A stretch of DNA of 64,000 nt, from the NCBI GenBank assembly GCA_002336485.1, contig DDCZ01000084.1:61551-125550 (forward strand), written 5' to 3'. Below, one piece after another: positions 53,633 through 62,757 of the stretch. Within the stretch, counting starts at the first letter, position 1. The number at the start of each line of letters is the position of its first letter. This DNA is from Flavobacteriales bacterium UBA1993. Lineage in GTDB: Bacteria > Bacteroidota > Bacteroidia > Flavobacteriales_G > Salibacteraceae. The position numbers and the translations under genes were made by a program. The notes beneath the pieces were generated by a model that was not told where the DNA came from, did no database searches, and worked only from the letters and a program-made list of their open reading frames with translations.

Positions 53633-56250
53633 GGCGTTTGATTATTGGTTTGATCGAAATCAAGATGGTCCAATTCGATATCTTCCTCCTCATCCATAAT
53701 GGTGAAAAGGGGTTCGCGAAATGCTTTGGTAACCATCCTTCTTTCAAAAGACATTAGGAAAGATGGCAATAAAATTAAGTTGGCAAACATGGCTACAAGC
53801 AAGGTGAGAGAGACCAACAATCCCAGAGCTTGGGTGCCACCAAATTGGGAAGAATCAAACACACTAAAACCAAAGAAGATGATGATGGATGTGTAGACCA
53901 TACTAACACCTGTTTCTTTCAGGGCCGAGCGCACGGCGCTGCCTATATCATTTCCATAATGCTTGAGCTCTTGCCTGTATTTGGCTAAATAATGGATGGT
54001 ATCATCCACTGAAATTCCGAATGCAATGCTAAAAACAAGCAGGGTTGACGGCTTTATGGCAATTCCAAAATACCCCATTACAGCGCCTGTAAAGAGCAAT
54101 GGAATAAGGTTCGTCACAACCGACACGACGATCATTCTGAGAGAATTGAAAACCGTTGCCATCAAAAGAGCGACAATAAAAATTGCAATGCTTAAGCTCA
54201 CAAAGAGGTTCCGAACCAAGTAATTCGTCCCTTCCAAAAAGGTAATGCTCGGGCCGGTAAAGTCAATATGAATGTAGGCTTCATTAAGGGCCTCTTGGAG
54301 CCCTTCGAAGTAGGTAGGGGTAGATCCAATAGAAAGCGAATCTAAATTCACTACCATCGAGCTATCTTTCTCTTCCAGCGCGCGGATGAATGCCTTTTTT
54401 GCCGAAGAGTTGCGCTTAAGAATGTATCGAGCAATACTATCTTGTTCTTCTACTGAAGACGCAGTTTCGATCACTTCTATCAATGAATCTTGCTTTCTCC
54501 GCTTTGGATTGAATATGGCATCCACACGCGGTTTCACCACGATCAGCAGACTATCCATTTCGGTAGTTCCAATATCTGCTACTTGCAAATTGACACGCGC
54601 ATAGCGTTCTGTACTATCCACATACGTATGAAGCAGCCCTTGGTCTTTGTCCGCATTATCAATATAATCAGCAAAAAATGCGCGCTCCCTTGTTGTGATT
54701 AAATCGTATCGCTCTGGATTTCCGTTGTAAAATGACTGTCTGATAAATTTAAGCGCATCCACTATGGAAATGGATCGTGAAAAAAACGCGTCATCAACAA
54801 AGACCTCTTCTACTTCATCAATTCCCTTCAGAATTGAACTCTTCATAATCTGCCTTGGCTTACCGGCATCTACTTGGATCTCAAATGGCACAACGCCTCC
54901 AAAATTTGTTTCAAACCAATGCAGGTCGGTCACAATGGGGTGATCTCGCGGCAAATCGTCTACAATATTTCCCGTTGTTTCTATCAGGGTCAAACCATAA
55001 AGCGCTATAGCGGTGCCAATCCCATAAAAAATGTAAACCTGCTTGCGGTTATATGTCACCGTCTTGATAAACCAATTAATAAGATTAGTGATCCAGTTTT
55101 TTTCCAGGTGGTCTGTAAAACTGTCTTTTGGCGGTGCCATGAAACTAAAACTGATGGTAATAACCAGCATTGACAGCAAAAACAGGGACATAATGCTTAG
55201 AAACGCTACGATTCCAAATTCAACCAGAATTACACTTTCGGTAAATGTGAAAGTTAAAAATCCGACAGCCGTAGTGGCATTGGTCATAAATGTGGCCTTC
55301 CCAATTTTGGATACTACCCGCACATGAGCCTTCGCCTTATTGCCATGCAATTTGAGCTCAGAATGAAACTTATTGATTAGATATATACAGTTCGGAATAC
55401 CAATTACAATGATCAACGGCGGAATCAAACTGGTTAGAATTGAAATCTCATACCCCAATGTATTCAACATCCCCAACGACCAAATAACGCCCAATCCAAC
55501 CACAACCATGGCAATTAGAACGGGCTTTATTGACCTGAAGAAAATAAAAAGAATGATGATCGTAATAAGCAGGGTAAGGATGATAAACAAACGCAGTTCC
55601 TGCTTGATGAGAGCGGTCATCATCTCCCTGATATAAGGCATACCAGAGTATTTTATCTCTAAGTTGTTATCTGATTCAAAGGATTGTACCTGCTCTAGAA
55701 TGGTCCCAAAAAATTCCGTTCTATCCGTAGAATTAAAACGGTCATTTTGCATCGAAATAGCCATAAGGCTAAAGTTATTCTCTGAATTATAGAGGAGGTC
55801 TTTATAGAAGGGCAGGTGCTCATATTCCTGCTGTAATTTGCTCAGGGCCTCTTGGTCGGCGACTGGACCATGCACCAAGGGAGTAATTTTAAATCTCTTC
55901 TCGACGGTGTCCTTGACAATGTTGAATGCACTACCGATTGAGAGGACCGTATCTACTCCATCAATACGTGATACTGACCTTCCAAGCTCATACCATTTGT
56001 TGAATAACTCGACATCATGGAACAAATCTTTCTCTATGCCAATTACGAAAACCGTCGACTCTTCGCGGAATCGCTCGCGAAATTCCTCGTATACTTTTAC
56101 CGTAGGGTCATCATCTGGCAGCATTTTGGGCAGGCCATAGTATAGCTGCACACCCCCTGCTTGATAGAGCATCACTGAGGTGAACACCACTAACAACGCA
56201 ATGAGCAGAAGTCTAAATCTTATGATGAATCGGGCGATGTTGGCCCACAT
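53629..56250 (-). CDS. RND superfamily (MMPL-type) exporter
   Basis: An 873-residue inner-membrane protein with about 12 membrane segments in two similar halves. Seen: N-terminal helix (11-33, [19 protein letters not shown]); a periplasmic domain (about 35-215); a block of five to six helices (about 218-370 and 395-415, with [20 protein letters not shown] and [17 protein letters not shown]); a second periplasmic domain (about 420-680); and a second helix block (about 685-850, [29 protein letters not shown]). It resembles MMPL/HpnN-like lipid exporters rather than AcrB-type pumps. No fusion protein or outer channel gene is adjacent. It starts an operon with rfbA and the prenyl synthase; a lipid-linked cargo is an inference. 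Confidence 0.88.
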   Translation of the reverse strand: MWANIARFIIRFRLLLIALLVVFTSVMLYQAGGVQLYYGLPKMLPDDDPTVKVYEEFRERFREESTVFVIGIEKDLFHDVELFNKWYELGRSVSRIDGVDTVLSIGSAFNIVKDTVEKRFKITPLVHGPVADQEALSKLQQEYEHLPFYKDLLYNSENNFSLMAISMQNDRFNSTDRTEFFGTILEQVQSFESDNNLEIKYSGMPYIREMMTALIKQELRLFIILTLLITIIILFIFFRSIKPVLIAMVVVGLGVIWSLGMLNTLGYEISILTSLIPPLIIVIGIPNCIYLINKFHSELKLHGNKAKAHVRVVSKIGKATFMTNATTAVGFLTFTFTESVILVEFGIVAFLSIMSLFLLSMLVITISFSFMAPPKDSFTDHLEKNWITNLINWFIKTVTYNRKQVYIFYGIGTAIALYGLTLIETTGNIVDDLPRDHPIVTDLHWFETNFGGVVPFEIQVDAGKPRQIMKSSILKGIDEVEEVFVDDAFFSRSISIVDALKFIRQSFYNGNPERYDLITTRERAFFADYIDNADKDQGLLHTYVDSTERYARVNLQVADIGTTEMDSLLIVVKPRVDAIFNPKRRKQDSLIEVIETASSVEEQDSIARYILKRNSSAKKAFIRALEEKDSSMVVNLDSLSIGSTPTYFEGLQEALNEAYIHIDFTGPSITFLEGTNYLVRNLFVSLSIAIFIVALLMATVFNSLRMIVVSVVTNLIPLLFTGAVMGYFGIAIKPSTLLVFSIAFGISVDDTIHYLAKYRQELKHYGNDIGSAVRSALKETGVSMVYTSIIIFFGFSVFDSSQFGGTQALGLLVSLTLLVAMFANLILLPSFLMSFERRMVTKAFREPLFTIMDEEEDIELDHLDFDQTNNQTP

Positions 56251-56273
56251 ATTATCCGTTTTTCAAAGGTTGT

Positions 56274-56281
56274 CGAAGGTA
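56274..56281 (-). promoter_or_regulatory. Candidate -7 promoter element of the RND-rfbA-prenyl synthase operon
   Basis: Minus strand TACCTTCG, a one-mismatch TAnnTTTG, 23 nt before the ATG at 56250, with a TTG about 17 nt further upstream near the -33 position. Confidence 0.4.
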
Positions 56282-56304
56282 AGACTCTTTGGCAATTCCA
56301 ATCA

Positions 56305-57342
56305 ATGCTACAGTTATTTTTGGCGTCAATGCTTCGATACAATATTCATCTGATTTCTACGCTCACTTTGAGCAAAATCACGAACATCATAAAAGTGCTT
56401 GGAAGCTATTATCTAAGTAGAATTGGTGGGTCAAATGTGAATGGGGGTTTACCAATATCGTTAAGCATTGAACCAACCACAGCATGCAATTTGCGGTGTC
56501 CAGAATGCCCAAGCGGGCTCCGCTCGTTTCATAGGCCTACGGGGAAAATGAATCTTGATTTGCTCGATAAAATTTTGAATGACGTTAAGCACCATTGCGC
56601 TTTCATCAACTATTACTTCCAAGGCGAGCCATATCTCCATCCACAATTCTTAGAGATGGTGAAAATGGCCGGTAGTTATGGGATTTTTACCTCGACAAGC
56701 ACAAATGCCCATTTCTTAAACTCAGAGAAGGCAAAGCAGACAATCGAATCTGGGTTGGATCGGCTCATAATTTCCATTGATGGCGCCGACCAAGAGACCT
56801 ACGAACAATATCGAAAAGAGGGATCACTGGACAAGGTTATCGAAGGCACCAAGAACATTCTGCATTGGAAAAAGGAACTGAAATCAATCACCCCGCACGT
56901 TGTCTTTCAATTTCTGGTTGTAAAACCAAATGAGCACCAAATTGATGAGGTGAAGGATTTGGGTAAAGCGCTTGGCGTGGATGAGGTGGTATTCAAAACC
57001 GCCCAGATTTATGATTTTGAAGATGGCAATGACCTCATCCCATCAAATGACAACTATTCACGCTACAGGGAAAATGGGAAAGGCAAATGGGAAATAAAAA
57101 ACCCGTTGGACAATCATTGCTGGCGCATGTGGTCTGGAGCTGTTATTACATGGGATGGCCGTGTTGTTCCATGTTGTTTTGATAAGGATGCTCAGCATAG
57201 CATGGGAAATCTTCAGGCCCAATCCTTTTCCGATATCTGGAACAATCATCATTATCGGCATTTCCGATCACAGATTCTAAGATCAAGAAGTGAAGTAGAA
57301 ATGTGTAAGAATTGCAGCGAGGGAACGCAGGTGTTTAGCTAA
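56305..57342 (+). CDS. Radical SAM protein with SPASM domain
   Basis: A 345-residue radical SAM enzyme. Seen: the 4Fe-4S/SAM motif CNLRCPECPSG (Cys61, Cys65, Cys68) after a basic N-terminal extension; NYYFQGEPYLHPQF; STSTNAHFLNSEKAK; LDRLIISIDGADQETYEQYR; and a C-terminal SPASM-type region (about 268-345) with CWRMWSGAVITWDGRVVPCCFD and MCKNCSEG, which would bind auxiliary clusters. No peptide substrate or RiPP genes are near. The start (ATG 56305) is uncertain; a second ATG at residue 9 would also fit. It lies 54 bp from the divergent RND gene. The reaction is unknown. Confidence 0.87.
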   Translation: MLQLFLASMLRYNIHLISTLTLSKITNIIKVLGSYYLSRIGGSNVNGGLPISLSIEPTTACNLRCPECPSGLRSFHRPTGKMNLDLLDKILNDVKHHCAFINYYFQGEPYLHPQFLEMVKMAGSYGIFTSTSTNAHFLNSEKAKQTIESGLDRLIISIDGADQETYEQYRKEGSLDKVIEGTKNILHWKKELKSITPHVVFQFLVVKPNEHQIDEVKDLGKALGVDEVVFKTAQIYDFEDGNDLIPSNDNYSRYRENGKGKWEIKNPLDNHCWRMWSGAVITWDGRVVPCCFDKDAQHSMGNLQAQSFSDIWNNHHYRHFRSQILRSRSEVEMCKNCSEGTQVFS

Positions 57343-57354
57343 ACGCGTGCGGGC

Positions 57355-57915
57355 TTAAACCGTCATAATATCCTTCTCCTTGATTACCATAAATTCATCA
57401 ATCTTGGTAACATAGCCGTCCGTCAACTTCTGAATTTGATCTTCGGCATCCTTGGCTAGATCATCGGAAATAGTTTCCTCCTTCAGCGATTTAATTTCGT
57501 CATTGGCCTCTTTTCGAGCATTTCGTATTGAAACTTTAGCGTGTTCGCCCTCCGCCCTCGCCTGCTTCACAAGCGCCTTTCTTCTCTCCTCGGTAAGAGC
57601 AGGAATATTTATCATAATAAGCTCGCCATTATTTTGAGGGTTCAATCCAATGTTCGCCATCATAATCGCTCTCTCAATCGGCTCCAACATTGGCTTTTCC
57701 CATGGCTGAATCGACATTGTGCGACCGTCGGGTGTATTGATGTTCGAAACTTGGGATAAAGGAGTACTGGTGCCGTAATAATCCACATAGATTCCATCAA
57801 GCATGCTTGCATGTGCCCGTCCAGCTCGAATCTTACCCAATCCCTTTTTTAGATGTTCAATGGCCCCATTCATTCCTTCCTTGGCCATATCCAATACCAT
57901 CTCAATCTCTTCCAT
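57355..57915 (-). CDS. frr: Ribosome recycling factor
   Basis: A 186-residue cytoplasmic factor that, with EF-G, splits post-termination ribosomes. Seen: the three-helix-bundle signature GKIRAGRAHASMLDGIYVDYYG; TPLSQVSNINTPDGRTMSIQPW; NDGELIM-like NNGELIMINIPALTEERRK; and RNARKEANDEIK. Length is normal. It follows pyrH by 45 bp, the usual pairing. A TATTTTCG box precedes it. Confidence 0.98.
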   Translation of the reverse strand: MEEIEMVLDMAKEGMNGAIEHLKKGLGKIRAGRAHASMLDGIYVDYYGTSTPLSQVSNINTPDGRTMSIQPWEKPMLEPIERAIMMANIGLNPQNNGELIMINIPALTEERRKALVKQARAEGEHAKVSIRNARKEANDEIKSLKEETISDDLAKDAEDQIQKLTDGYVTKIDEFMVIKEKDIMTV

Positions 57916-57936
57916 ATCCTTATGATCTTAATGTGC

Positions 57937-57944
57937 CGAAAATA
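57937..57944 (-). promoter_or_regulatory. Candidate -7 promoter element of frr
   Basis: Minus strand TATTTTCG, a one-mismatch TAnnTTTG, 21 nt before the frr ATG in the 45-bp gap after pyrH. It may add to read-through from the pyrH promoter. Confidence 0.33.
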
Positions 57945-57960
57945 ATCAATGAATCAATAA

Positions 57961-58671
57961 TTACATCTCGACCAGTGTCCCCACTTGTTCTCCTTCAATA
58001 ATTCGCTTTAAATTGCCAGGTCTATTCATGTCAAAGACAATGATCGGAACCTTGTTTTCTTGGCATAACGTGAATGCCGTCATATCCATCACGTTTAGCT
58101 TTTTTGAAATAACGTCCTGAAATGACAGTTTATCAAACCTTGTTGCGGTAGAATCCTTTTCCGGATCCGCCGTGTAAATTCCATCGACCCGCGTGCCTTT
58201 TAGTATCACGTCAGCTTCAATCTCAATGGCTCTAAGCGATGCTGCAGTATCAGTGGTAAAGTATGGATTTCCCGTGCCAGCACCGAAAATTACAATCCGT
58301 CCTTTTTCTAGGTGTCTCACGGCGCGACGTCGAATAAACGGCTCTGCGATTTGCTCCATTTTAATCGCCGAAAGGAGACGCGTTTTTAAACCCAATGACT
58401 CCATCCCAGACTGAATGGCTAATCCATTTATCACAGTAGCCAGCATACCCATGTGGTCTCCCTGTACACGATCAATTCCGGAACTTGAAGCCTGCATTCC
58501 TCGATAAATGTTTCCGCCACCAATAACAACGGCCACCTCAACACCCATTTCAGCAATGGCCGTTACTTCGCGACAGTACTGAAGAAGTCTATTGTTATCA
58601 ATGCCGTAGCTCTGCTCCCCCATGAGGGCTTCACCACTTAGCTTAAGCAGTATGCGTTTGTATTTAGCCAT
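57961..58671 (-). CDS. pyrH: UMP kinase
   Basis: A 236-residue hexameric amino-acid-kinase-fold enzyme that phosphorylates UMP to UDP. Seen: [13 protein letters not shown] at the N-terminus; [64 protein letters not shown]; and [14 protein letters not shown] at the end. Length is normal. An exact TAnnTTTG box ends 4 nt before its ATG, just after the tsf terminator, so it seems to form a separate unit with frr. Confidence 0.98.
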   Translation of the reverse strand: MAKYKRILLKLSGEALMGEQSYGIDNNRLLQYCREVTAIAEMGVEVAVVIGGGNIYRGMQASSSGIDRVQGDHMGMLATVINGLAIQSGMESLGLKTRLLSAIKMEQIAEPFIRRRAVRHLEKGRIVIFGAGTGNPYFTTDTAASLRAIEIEADVILKGTRVDGIYTADPEKDSTATRFDKLSFQDVISKKLNVMDMTAFTLCQENKVPIIVFDMNRPGNLKRIIEGEQVGTLVEM

Positions 58672-58675
58672 AAGG

Positions 58676-58683
58676 CAAACCTA
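58676..58683 (-). promoter_or_regulatory. Candidate -7 promoter element of pyrH
   Basis: Minus strand TAGGTTTG, an exact TAnnTTTG match, ends 4 nt before the pyrH ATG (58671). A TTTG at 58706-58709, made by the end of the tsf terminator's T tract, lies 22 nt upstream near the -33 position. Confidence 0.5.
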
Positions 58684-58706
58684 GTTTATTGATGAAAAAT
58701 TTGGGC

Positions 58707-58742
58707 AAAAAAAGAGCGATGAAAAATCATCGCTCTTTTTTT
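58707..58742 (-). terminator. Rho-independent terminator of the rplM-rpsI-rpsB-tsf unit
   Basis: A 16-bp perfect stem, with core GAGCGATGA / TCATCGCTC around loop AAAA and flanking A and T runs, so it can act in both directions. It lies 12 nt after the tsf stop. Confidence 0.9.
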
Positions 58743-58754
58743 AATGTATTTGAA

Positions 58755-59588
58755 TTAGCTGCTCAATGCGTGACGCTTAAATGCTGTCACTGTGAGATTG
58801 GAATCAATCTCCTTTAAGTACTGACCAACCGATTTTTTATTTTCCTTGATGAATGCTTGATTCAGAAGTGTGGACTCCTTGAAAAACTTATTCAATTTAC
58901 CCATGGCAATCTTCTCGAGCATTTCCTCTGGCTTTCCTTCTTGTCGTGCGAGCTCTTTACCAATCTCGATCTCCTTATCAATCACTTCTTGTGAAACTGC
59001 ATCTTGATTAATAGCAACTGGGTTCATCGCAGCAATTTGCATTGCGACGTCTCTTCCAACTTCTTGCTGTCCTTGGACATTTAACCCAACCAATGATGCA
59101 ACCTGATTTCCTGGGTGATTGTATGCCACAACTGTGTCAGCCTCGATGGTATCAAACGTAGATACGTCAATCTTCTCTCCAATCTTACCAACCATTTCCA
59201 ACACCTTATCACCTATTGTCATACCGTTTCCGTCGAATGATTGAGCCTTAAGCTCATCAATCGTTGCGACGCCAGAGTTAAGTGCAATGGCAGCGATTTT
59301 ATTCGCCACATCCGCAAAATCTGCATTTTTCGACACGAAGTCAGTTTCACATGTAAGGCTAGTGATCACTCCTTTTTTACTGGAATCATCCGTAAGCGAT
59401 ATAATCAAACCTTCGTTTGCTTCGCGATCGCCTCTTTTTGCAGCTACTTTCTGACCCTTCAATCGAAGAATCTCGATGGCCTTGTCAAAATCACCTTCAG
59501 CCTCAACCAAAGCATTTTTACAATCCATCATCCCGCTACCGGTCATTTTCCGTAGCTCGTTAACCTGAGATGCTGTAATCTTTGTCAT
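58755..59588 (-). CDS. tsf: Translation elongation factor Ts
   Basis: A 277-residue nucleotide-exchange factor for EF-Tu. Seen: N-terminal UBA-like domain (VNELRKMTGSGMMDCKNALVEAEGD); the EF-Tu-contact motif TCETDFVSKN (about 78-87); a core with a duplicated dimerisation subdomain (about 100-260); and the closing LNQAFIKENKKSVGQYL. Length is normal for the phylum. It follows rpsB by 21 bp and ends at a strong terminator. Confidence 0.98.
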   Translation of the reverse strand: MTKITASQVNELRKMTGSGMMDCKNALVEAEGDFDKAIEILRLKGQKVAAKRGDREANEGLIISLTDDSSKKGVITSLTCETDFVSKNADFADVANKIAAIALNSGVATIDELKAQSFDGNGMTIGDKVLEMVGKIGEKIDVSTFDTIEADTVVAYNHPGNQVASLVGLNVQGQQEVGRDVAMQIAAMNPVAINQDAVSQEVIDKEIEIGKELARQEGKPEEMLEKIAMGKLNKFFKESTLLNQAFIKENKKSVGQYLKEIDSNLTVTAFKRHALSS

Positions 59589-59609
59589 TTCCTAAATCTT
59601 TCTTTTGAA

Positions 59610-60449
59610 TTACTCTTTAGTAGCTGCATCAGCATTTTCTGCTGCTGGAGCCTCTTCTACTTTCTCTGCTTTAGCAGCCGCTGCTGCTTCTGCTGCCTTC
59701 ACTGCTGCTTCTTTCGCTGCCGATGCCGCATCTTCTGCCGCTTTCGCTGCATCACGATCTGTCTTTCTTTCTGAAAGCCCTTCTTTGATCGCATCAGTCA
59801 TAACGCTCAATATCTTATCAATCGCTGCAGACGCATCATCATTTCCAGGAATTGGAAAATCAACTGATCGTGGGTCAGCGTTGGTATCTACAATAGCAAA
59901 GGTTGGGATGTTCAGCTTACGTGCTTCACGAACAGCGATGTGCTCCTTGTTTACATCAATAATAAATAGGGCCGCTGGTAATCGAGTAAGGTCAGCAATA
60001 CTACCTAAGTCCTTATCCAATTTAGCTCGTTGACGATCAACCTGCAAACGCTCTCTCTTTGACATTGTAGCGAAACGACCATCGGTCTTCATCTTATCAA
60101 TGTCGCCCATTTTGCGAATAGCTTTACGAATAGTAACGAAGTTGGTAAGCATTCCGCCTGGCCATCTTTCAGTCACATATGGCATGTTCACGTCTTTCAT
60201 TTGACGCTCAACGATGTCCTTAGCTTGTTTCTTCGTAGCAACAACCAAGATCTTTTTACCTGAACGTGCAATATTCTTGATAGCCGCTGCGGCCTCATCA
60301 CACTTTGCAACTGTTTTATGTAGATCAATTACGTGGATTCCATTGCGCTCCATAAAAATGTATGGGGCCATGTTTGGGTTCCACTTTCTTTTTAAGTGTC
60401 CGAAGTGCACTCCTGCTGCTAGCAGATCTTTGTAGTTTGTACTTGCCAT
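59610..60449 (-). CDS. rpsB: 30S ribosomal protein S2 with alanine-rich C-terminal tail
   Basis: A 279-residue ribosomal protein. Seen: LLAAGVHFGHLKRKWNPNMAPYIF; IIDLHKT-like HVIDLHKTVAKC; VVATKKQAKDIV; RWPGGMLTNFVTIRKAI; DVNKEHIAVREARKLNIP; and NADPRSVDFPIPGNDDAS. The final 45-50 residues (about 232-279) are an Ala/Glu/Lys-rich tail beyond the usual S2 core (about 230 residues). The 85-bp gap upstream holds a 10-bp inverted repeat and a 14-bp palindrome. Gene order rplM-rpsI-rpsB-tsf is standard. Confidence 0.98.
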   Translation of the reverse strand: MASTNYKDLLAAGVHFGHLKRKWNPNMAPYIFMERNGIHVIDLHKTVAKCDEAAAAIKNIARSGKKILVVATKKQAKDIVERQMKDVNMPYVTERWPGGMLTNFVTIRKAIRKMGDIDKMKTDGRFATMSKRERLQVDRQRAKLDKDLGSIADLTRLPAALFIIDVNKEHIAVREARKLNIPTFAIVDTNADPRSVDFPIPGNDDASAAIDKILSVMTDAIKEGLSERKTDRDAAKAAEDAASAAKEAAVKAAEAAAAAKAEKVEEAPAAENADAATKE

Positions 60450-60458
60450 GTTTACCTT

Positions 60459-60472
60459 CTTTTAATTAAAAG
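60459..60472. other. 14-bp perfect palindrome in the rpsB leader
   Basis: CTTTTAATTAAAAG, 9 nt before the rpsB ATG (60449, minus strand) and beside the 10-bp inverted repeat. It may be a protein site or a weak RNA hairpin. Confidence 0.5.
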
Positions 60473-60473
60473 C

Positions 60474-60508
60474 AATCAGCGGGTAGTTCGTTTGAAGTCC
60501 CGCTGATT
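60474..60508 (-). other. Inverted repeat between rpsI and rpsB (possible S2 leader or attenuator)
   Basis: Arms AATCAGCGGG (60474-60483) and CCCGCTGATT (60499-60508) pair perfectly over 10 bp around a 15-nt loop. No U run follows on the minus strand, so it is not a typical terminator. An autoregulatory leader or processing site is possible. Confidence 0.55.
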
Positions 60509-60534
60509 TAGATTCTAAACTGTATATAAATTGA

Positions 60535-60921
60535 TTATCGTTTACTGAACTGGAAGCGCTTTCTTGCCTTCTTCTGTCCTGGCTTCTTACGCTCGACCAT
60601 TCTTGGATCTCGTGTAACAAGACCTGCTGCTCTGAGTGCAGGCTTAAATTCTTCATCTATTTTGACCAACGTTCTTGAAATACCCAAGCGAATTGCTTCA
60701 GCCTGACCATTGATTCCACCTCCACTAACGTTAACAGTTACATCGTACTTGTCTTTGTTGTCTGTTAAGTTGAATGGTTGATGCAATTTGTGTTGTAAAG
60801 TAGCGATAGGGAAATACTCCTTATAATCACGATTGTTGATGGTGATTTTACCCTTACCTTTTTTCATGTAAACACGAGCTACGCTCGCCTTTCTACGTCC
60901 AAGTGAGTTTATAATTTCCAT
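60535..60921 (-). CDS. rpsI: 30S ribosomal protein S9
   Basis: A 128-residue ribosomal protein whose C-terminal tail reaches the P-site tRNA anticodon. Seen: the N-terminal [43 protein letters not shown]; and the end [24 protein letters not shown], split here by Lys/Arg with the universal final SKR. Start 60921 is one base after the rplM stop. Length is normal. Confidence 0.98.
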   Translation of the reverse strand: MEIINSLGRRKASVARVYMKKGKGKITINNRDYKEYFPIATLQHKLHQPFNLTDNKDKYDVTVNVSGGGINGQAEAIRLGISRTLVKIDEEFKPALRAAGLVTRDPRMVERKKPGQKKARKRFQFSKR

Positions 60922-60922
60922 C

Positions 60923-61378
60923 TTACTTTACTGAATTGATATCGATTGTTGTTGGTTGTTGTGCCGAATGAGGGTGCTCTGCACCAACATAGACGTACAA
61001 GTTTCGGTACATCTGACTTCCTAATTTTGTCTTTGGAAGCATGCCTTTAATGGCTTTCTCCAAAACACGATGAGGTTGACGCTTCATCATTTCCTCTGCA
61101 TTTCGAACACGCTGTCCACTTGGGTAACCAGTGTGCCAGATATATTCTTTCTCCTGCATTTTACTTCCAGACATCTGGATAGTCTCTGCGTTGATGATGA
61201 TGACATTGTCACCACAATCCGCATGCGGAGTGAAGTTTGGCTTGTGCTTACCGCGTAACATATAGGCTACGACTGAAGAAAAACGACCAAGAGTTTGGTC
61301 CTTCGCATCGATGACAACCCACTGCTTGTCTGCGGTCTCTGCATTAGCAGAGATAGTTTTATAACTTAAATGGCTCAC
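60923..61378 (-). CDS. rplM: 50S ribosomal protein L13
   Basis: A 151-residue ribosomal protein, first gene of the rplM-rpsI-rpsB-tsf unit. Seen: [57 protein letters not shown]; and [20 protein letters not shown]13 is an early assembly protein of the large subunit. A strong promoter and a 5' hairpin precede it. Confidence 0.98.
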   Translation of the reverse strand: MSHLSYKTISANAETADKQWVVIDAKDQTLGRFSSVVAYMLRGKHKPNFTPHADCGDNVIIINAETIQMSGSKMQEKEYIWHTGYPSGQRVRNAEEMMKRQPHRVLEKAIKGMLPKTKLGSQMYRNLYVYVGAEHPHSAQQPTTIDINSVK

Positions 61379-61394
61379 TGTTACTAATATTTAT

Positions 61395-61410
61395 GCCCCC
61401 AAAAAGGGGC
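61395..61410 (-). other. Hairpin at the 5' end of the rplM leader
   Basis: On the minus strand GCCCC and GGGGC pair over 5 bp around a T-rich loop. It begins right at the predicted transcription start and 17 nt before the rplM start codon. It could act in autoregulation or stabilise the mRNA end. Confidence 0.4.
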
Positions 61411-61412
61411 TG

Positions 61413-61442
61413 CGAAGATAGAACTATTTTAAACTGAAACAA
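61413..61442 (-). promoter_or_regulatory. Promoter of the rplM-rpsI-rpsB-tsf unit
   Basis: Minus strand TTG (61440-61442), a 19-nt spacer, and TATCTTCG (61413-61420). The spacing is that of the Bacteroidetes TTTG-n19-TAnnTTTG consensus, the best-formed promoter in the window. Predicted start lies about 30 nt before the rplM ATG. Confidence 0.6.
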
Positions 61443-61474
61443 GCCTAGTGAATAGGAATTTATTTACTTGTTTA

Positions 61475-62665
61475 TCAAGCAATCACTCCCAACTCTTTTC
61501 CAACCTTAGTAAAAGCTGTAACAGCTTTGTCTATATGCGTTCTTTCATGGGCTGCGCTTAGCTGAACTCGAATTCGAGCCTGGTCTTTTGGAACCACCGG
61601 GTAAAAGAACCCAATGACATAAATTCCTTCAGCAAGAAGCTTATTAGCAAACTGCTGTGACAGCGCAGCGTCATAAAGCATAATAGGAACTATGGCAGAA
61701 TCGCCGTCTTTTATGTCAAATCCAGCGGCTTTAATTTGTTCTTTAAAATAGGTCACATTGCCTTCAAGCTTATCTCTCAATTCAGTGCTCTCGCTTAGCA
61801 TTTTCAGCACCTCAAGCGATGCCCCCACGATATTCGGCGCAAGTGAATTGCTAAATAAATACGGTCTGGATCGTTGTCGAAGAATTTCAATTATCTCTTT
61901 CCGTCCGGTTGTAAACCCACCCATGGCGCCACCAAGGGCTTTTCCAAACGTGCCCGTTATAATATCCACACGTCCAATCACATTCTTTAATTCGATGGTA
62001 CCCTTTCCTGTTTTACCAATAAATCCAGTCGCATGGCACTCATCCACCATGACCAGCGCATCGTACTTATCTGCTAGGTCACAGATTTTATCCAGTTGGG
62101 CCACATAGCCATCCATACTGAATACGCCATCCGTCACAATAACCTTAAATCGTGCACCGTTCGCAGCTTTTAACTGCTCTTCCAGATCAGCCATGTCGTT
62201 GTTGGCATATCGAAAACGTTTCGCTTTACACAAGCGGACACCATCGATAATACTCGCATGATTGAGGGAGTCGGATATTATGGCATCATCAGGACCCAAC
62301 AAAGGCTCAAATACACCACCATTGGCATCAAATGCGGCCGCATACAATATCGTGTCCTCCGTTCCTAAAAACTCGGCCACTTTTTGCTCTAGTTCTTTGT
62401 GAATATCTTGGGTGCCACAAATGAATCTAACGGATGACATACCGAATCCATGGCTGTCTAACGCATCCTTTGCCGCCTGCACCACTCTTGGATCATTCGA
62501 AAGCCCCAGGTAATTGTTGGCGCAAAAATTCACCACCTCTTCTCCAGTGCTGATTTTAATGACTGCCTCTTGGGTCGATGTAATTATACGCTCTTTTTTA
62601 AATAAGCCTGCCTCCTCAATGGATGACAATTCAGATTCTAAATGGGCTTTTATTTTACCGTACAT
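61475..62665 (-). CDS. kbl: Glycine C-acetyltransferase (2-amino-3-ketobutyrate CoA ligase)
   Basis: A 396-residue PLP-dependent alpha-oxoamine synthase that splits 2-amino-3-oxobutyrate with CoA into glycine and acetyl-CoA in threonine breakdown. Start 62665 ([13 protein letters not shown]) matches E. coli Kbl; an in-frame GTG at 62725 lies in the gdhA terminator region. Seen: [65 protein letters not shown], split by small differences; [10 protein letters not shown]; and the PLP lysine in [14 protein letters not shown]. The glycine product links to gcvP at the far end of the window only metabolically. Confidence 0.95.
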   Translation of the reverse strand: MYGKIKAHLESELSSIEEAGLFKKERIITSTQEAVIKISTGEEVVNFCANNYLGLSNDPRVVQAAKDALDSHGFGMSSVRFICGTQDIHKELEQKVAEFLGTEDTILYAAAFDANGGVFEPLLGPDDAIISDSLNHASIIDGVRLCKAKRFRYANNDMADLEEQLKAANGARFKVIVTDGVFSMDGYVAQLDKICDLADKYDALVMVDECHATGFIGKTGKGTIELKNVIGRVDIITGTFGKALGGAMGGFTTGRKEIIEILRQRSRPYLFSNSLAPNIVGASLEVLKMLSESTELRDKLEGNVTYFKEQIKAAGFDIKDGDSAIVPIMLYDAALSQQFANKLLAEGIYVIGFFYPVVPKDQARIRVQLSAAHERTHIDKAVTAFTKVGKELGVIA

Positions 62666-62708
62666 ATGATTGGAGTTTAGTCTACGAATTACTCGATTTA
62701 ATTTTGAC

Positions 62709-62740
62709 AAAAAAAGCCCCGGCAACTTGACCGAGGCTTA
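62709..62740 (-). terminator. Rho-independent terminator of gdhA
   Basis: Minus strand stem GCCTCGG / CCGGGGC with one G-T pair, loop TCAAGTTG, and seven T after it. It lies 18 nt after the gdhA stop and 44 nt before the kbl start codon. Confidence 0.85.
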
Positions 62741-62757
62741 ATACTTTATATTAATTT

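Noticed and set aside
59605..60033. 142-residue Ala/Ser-rich open frame on the plus strand
   Set aside because: It is antisense to rpsB and reflects the skewed codons of the alanine-rich S2 tail; rpsB is certain from its motifs.
62666..62725. Upstream in-frame GTG start for kbl
   Set aside because: It sits inside the gdhA terminator, and the ATG at 62665 aligns with the known Kbl N-terminus.
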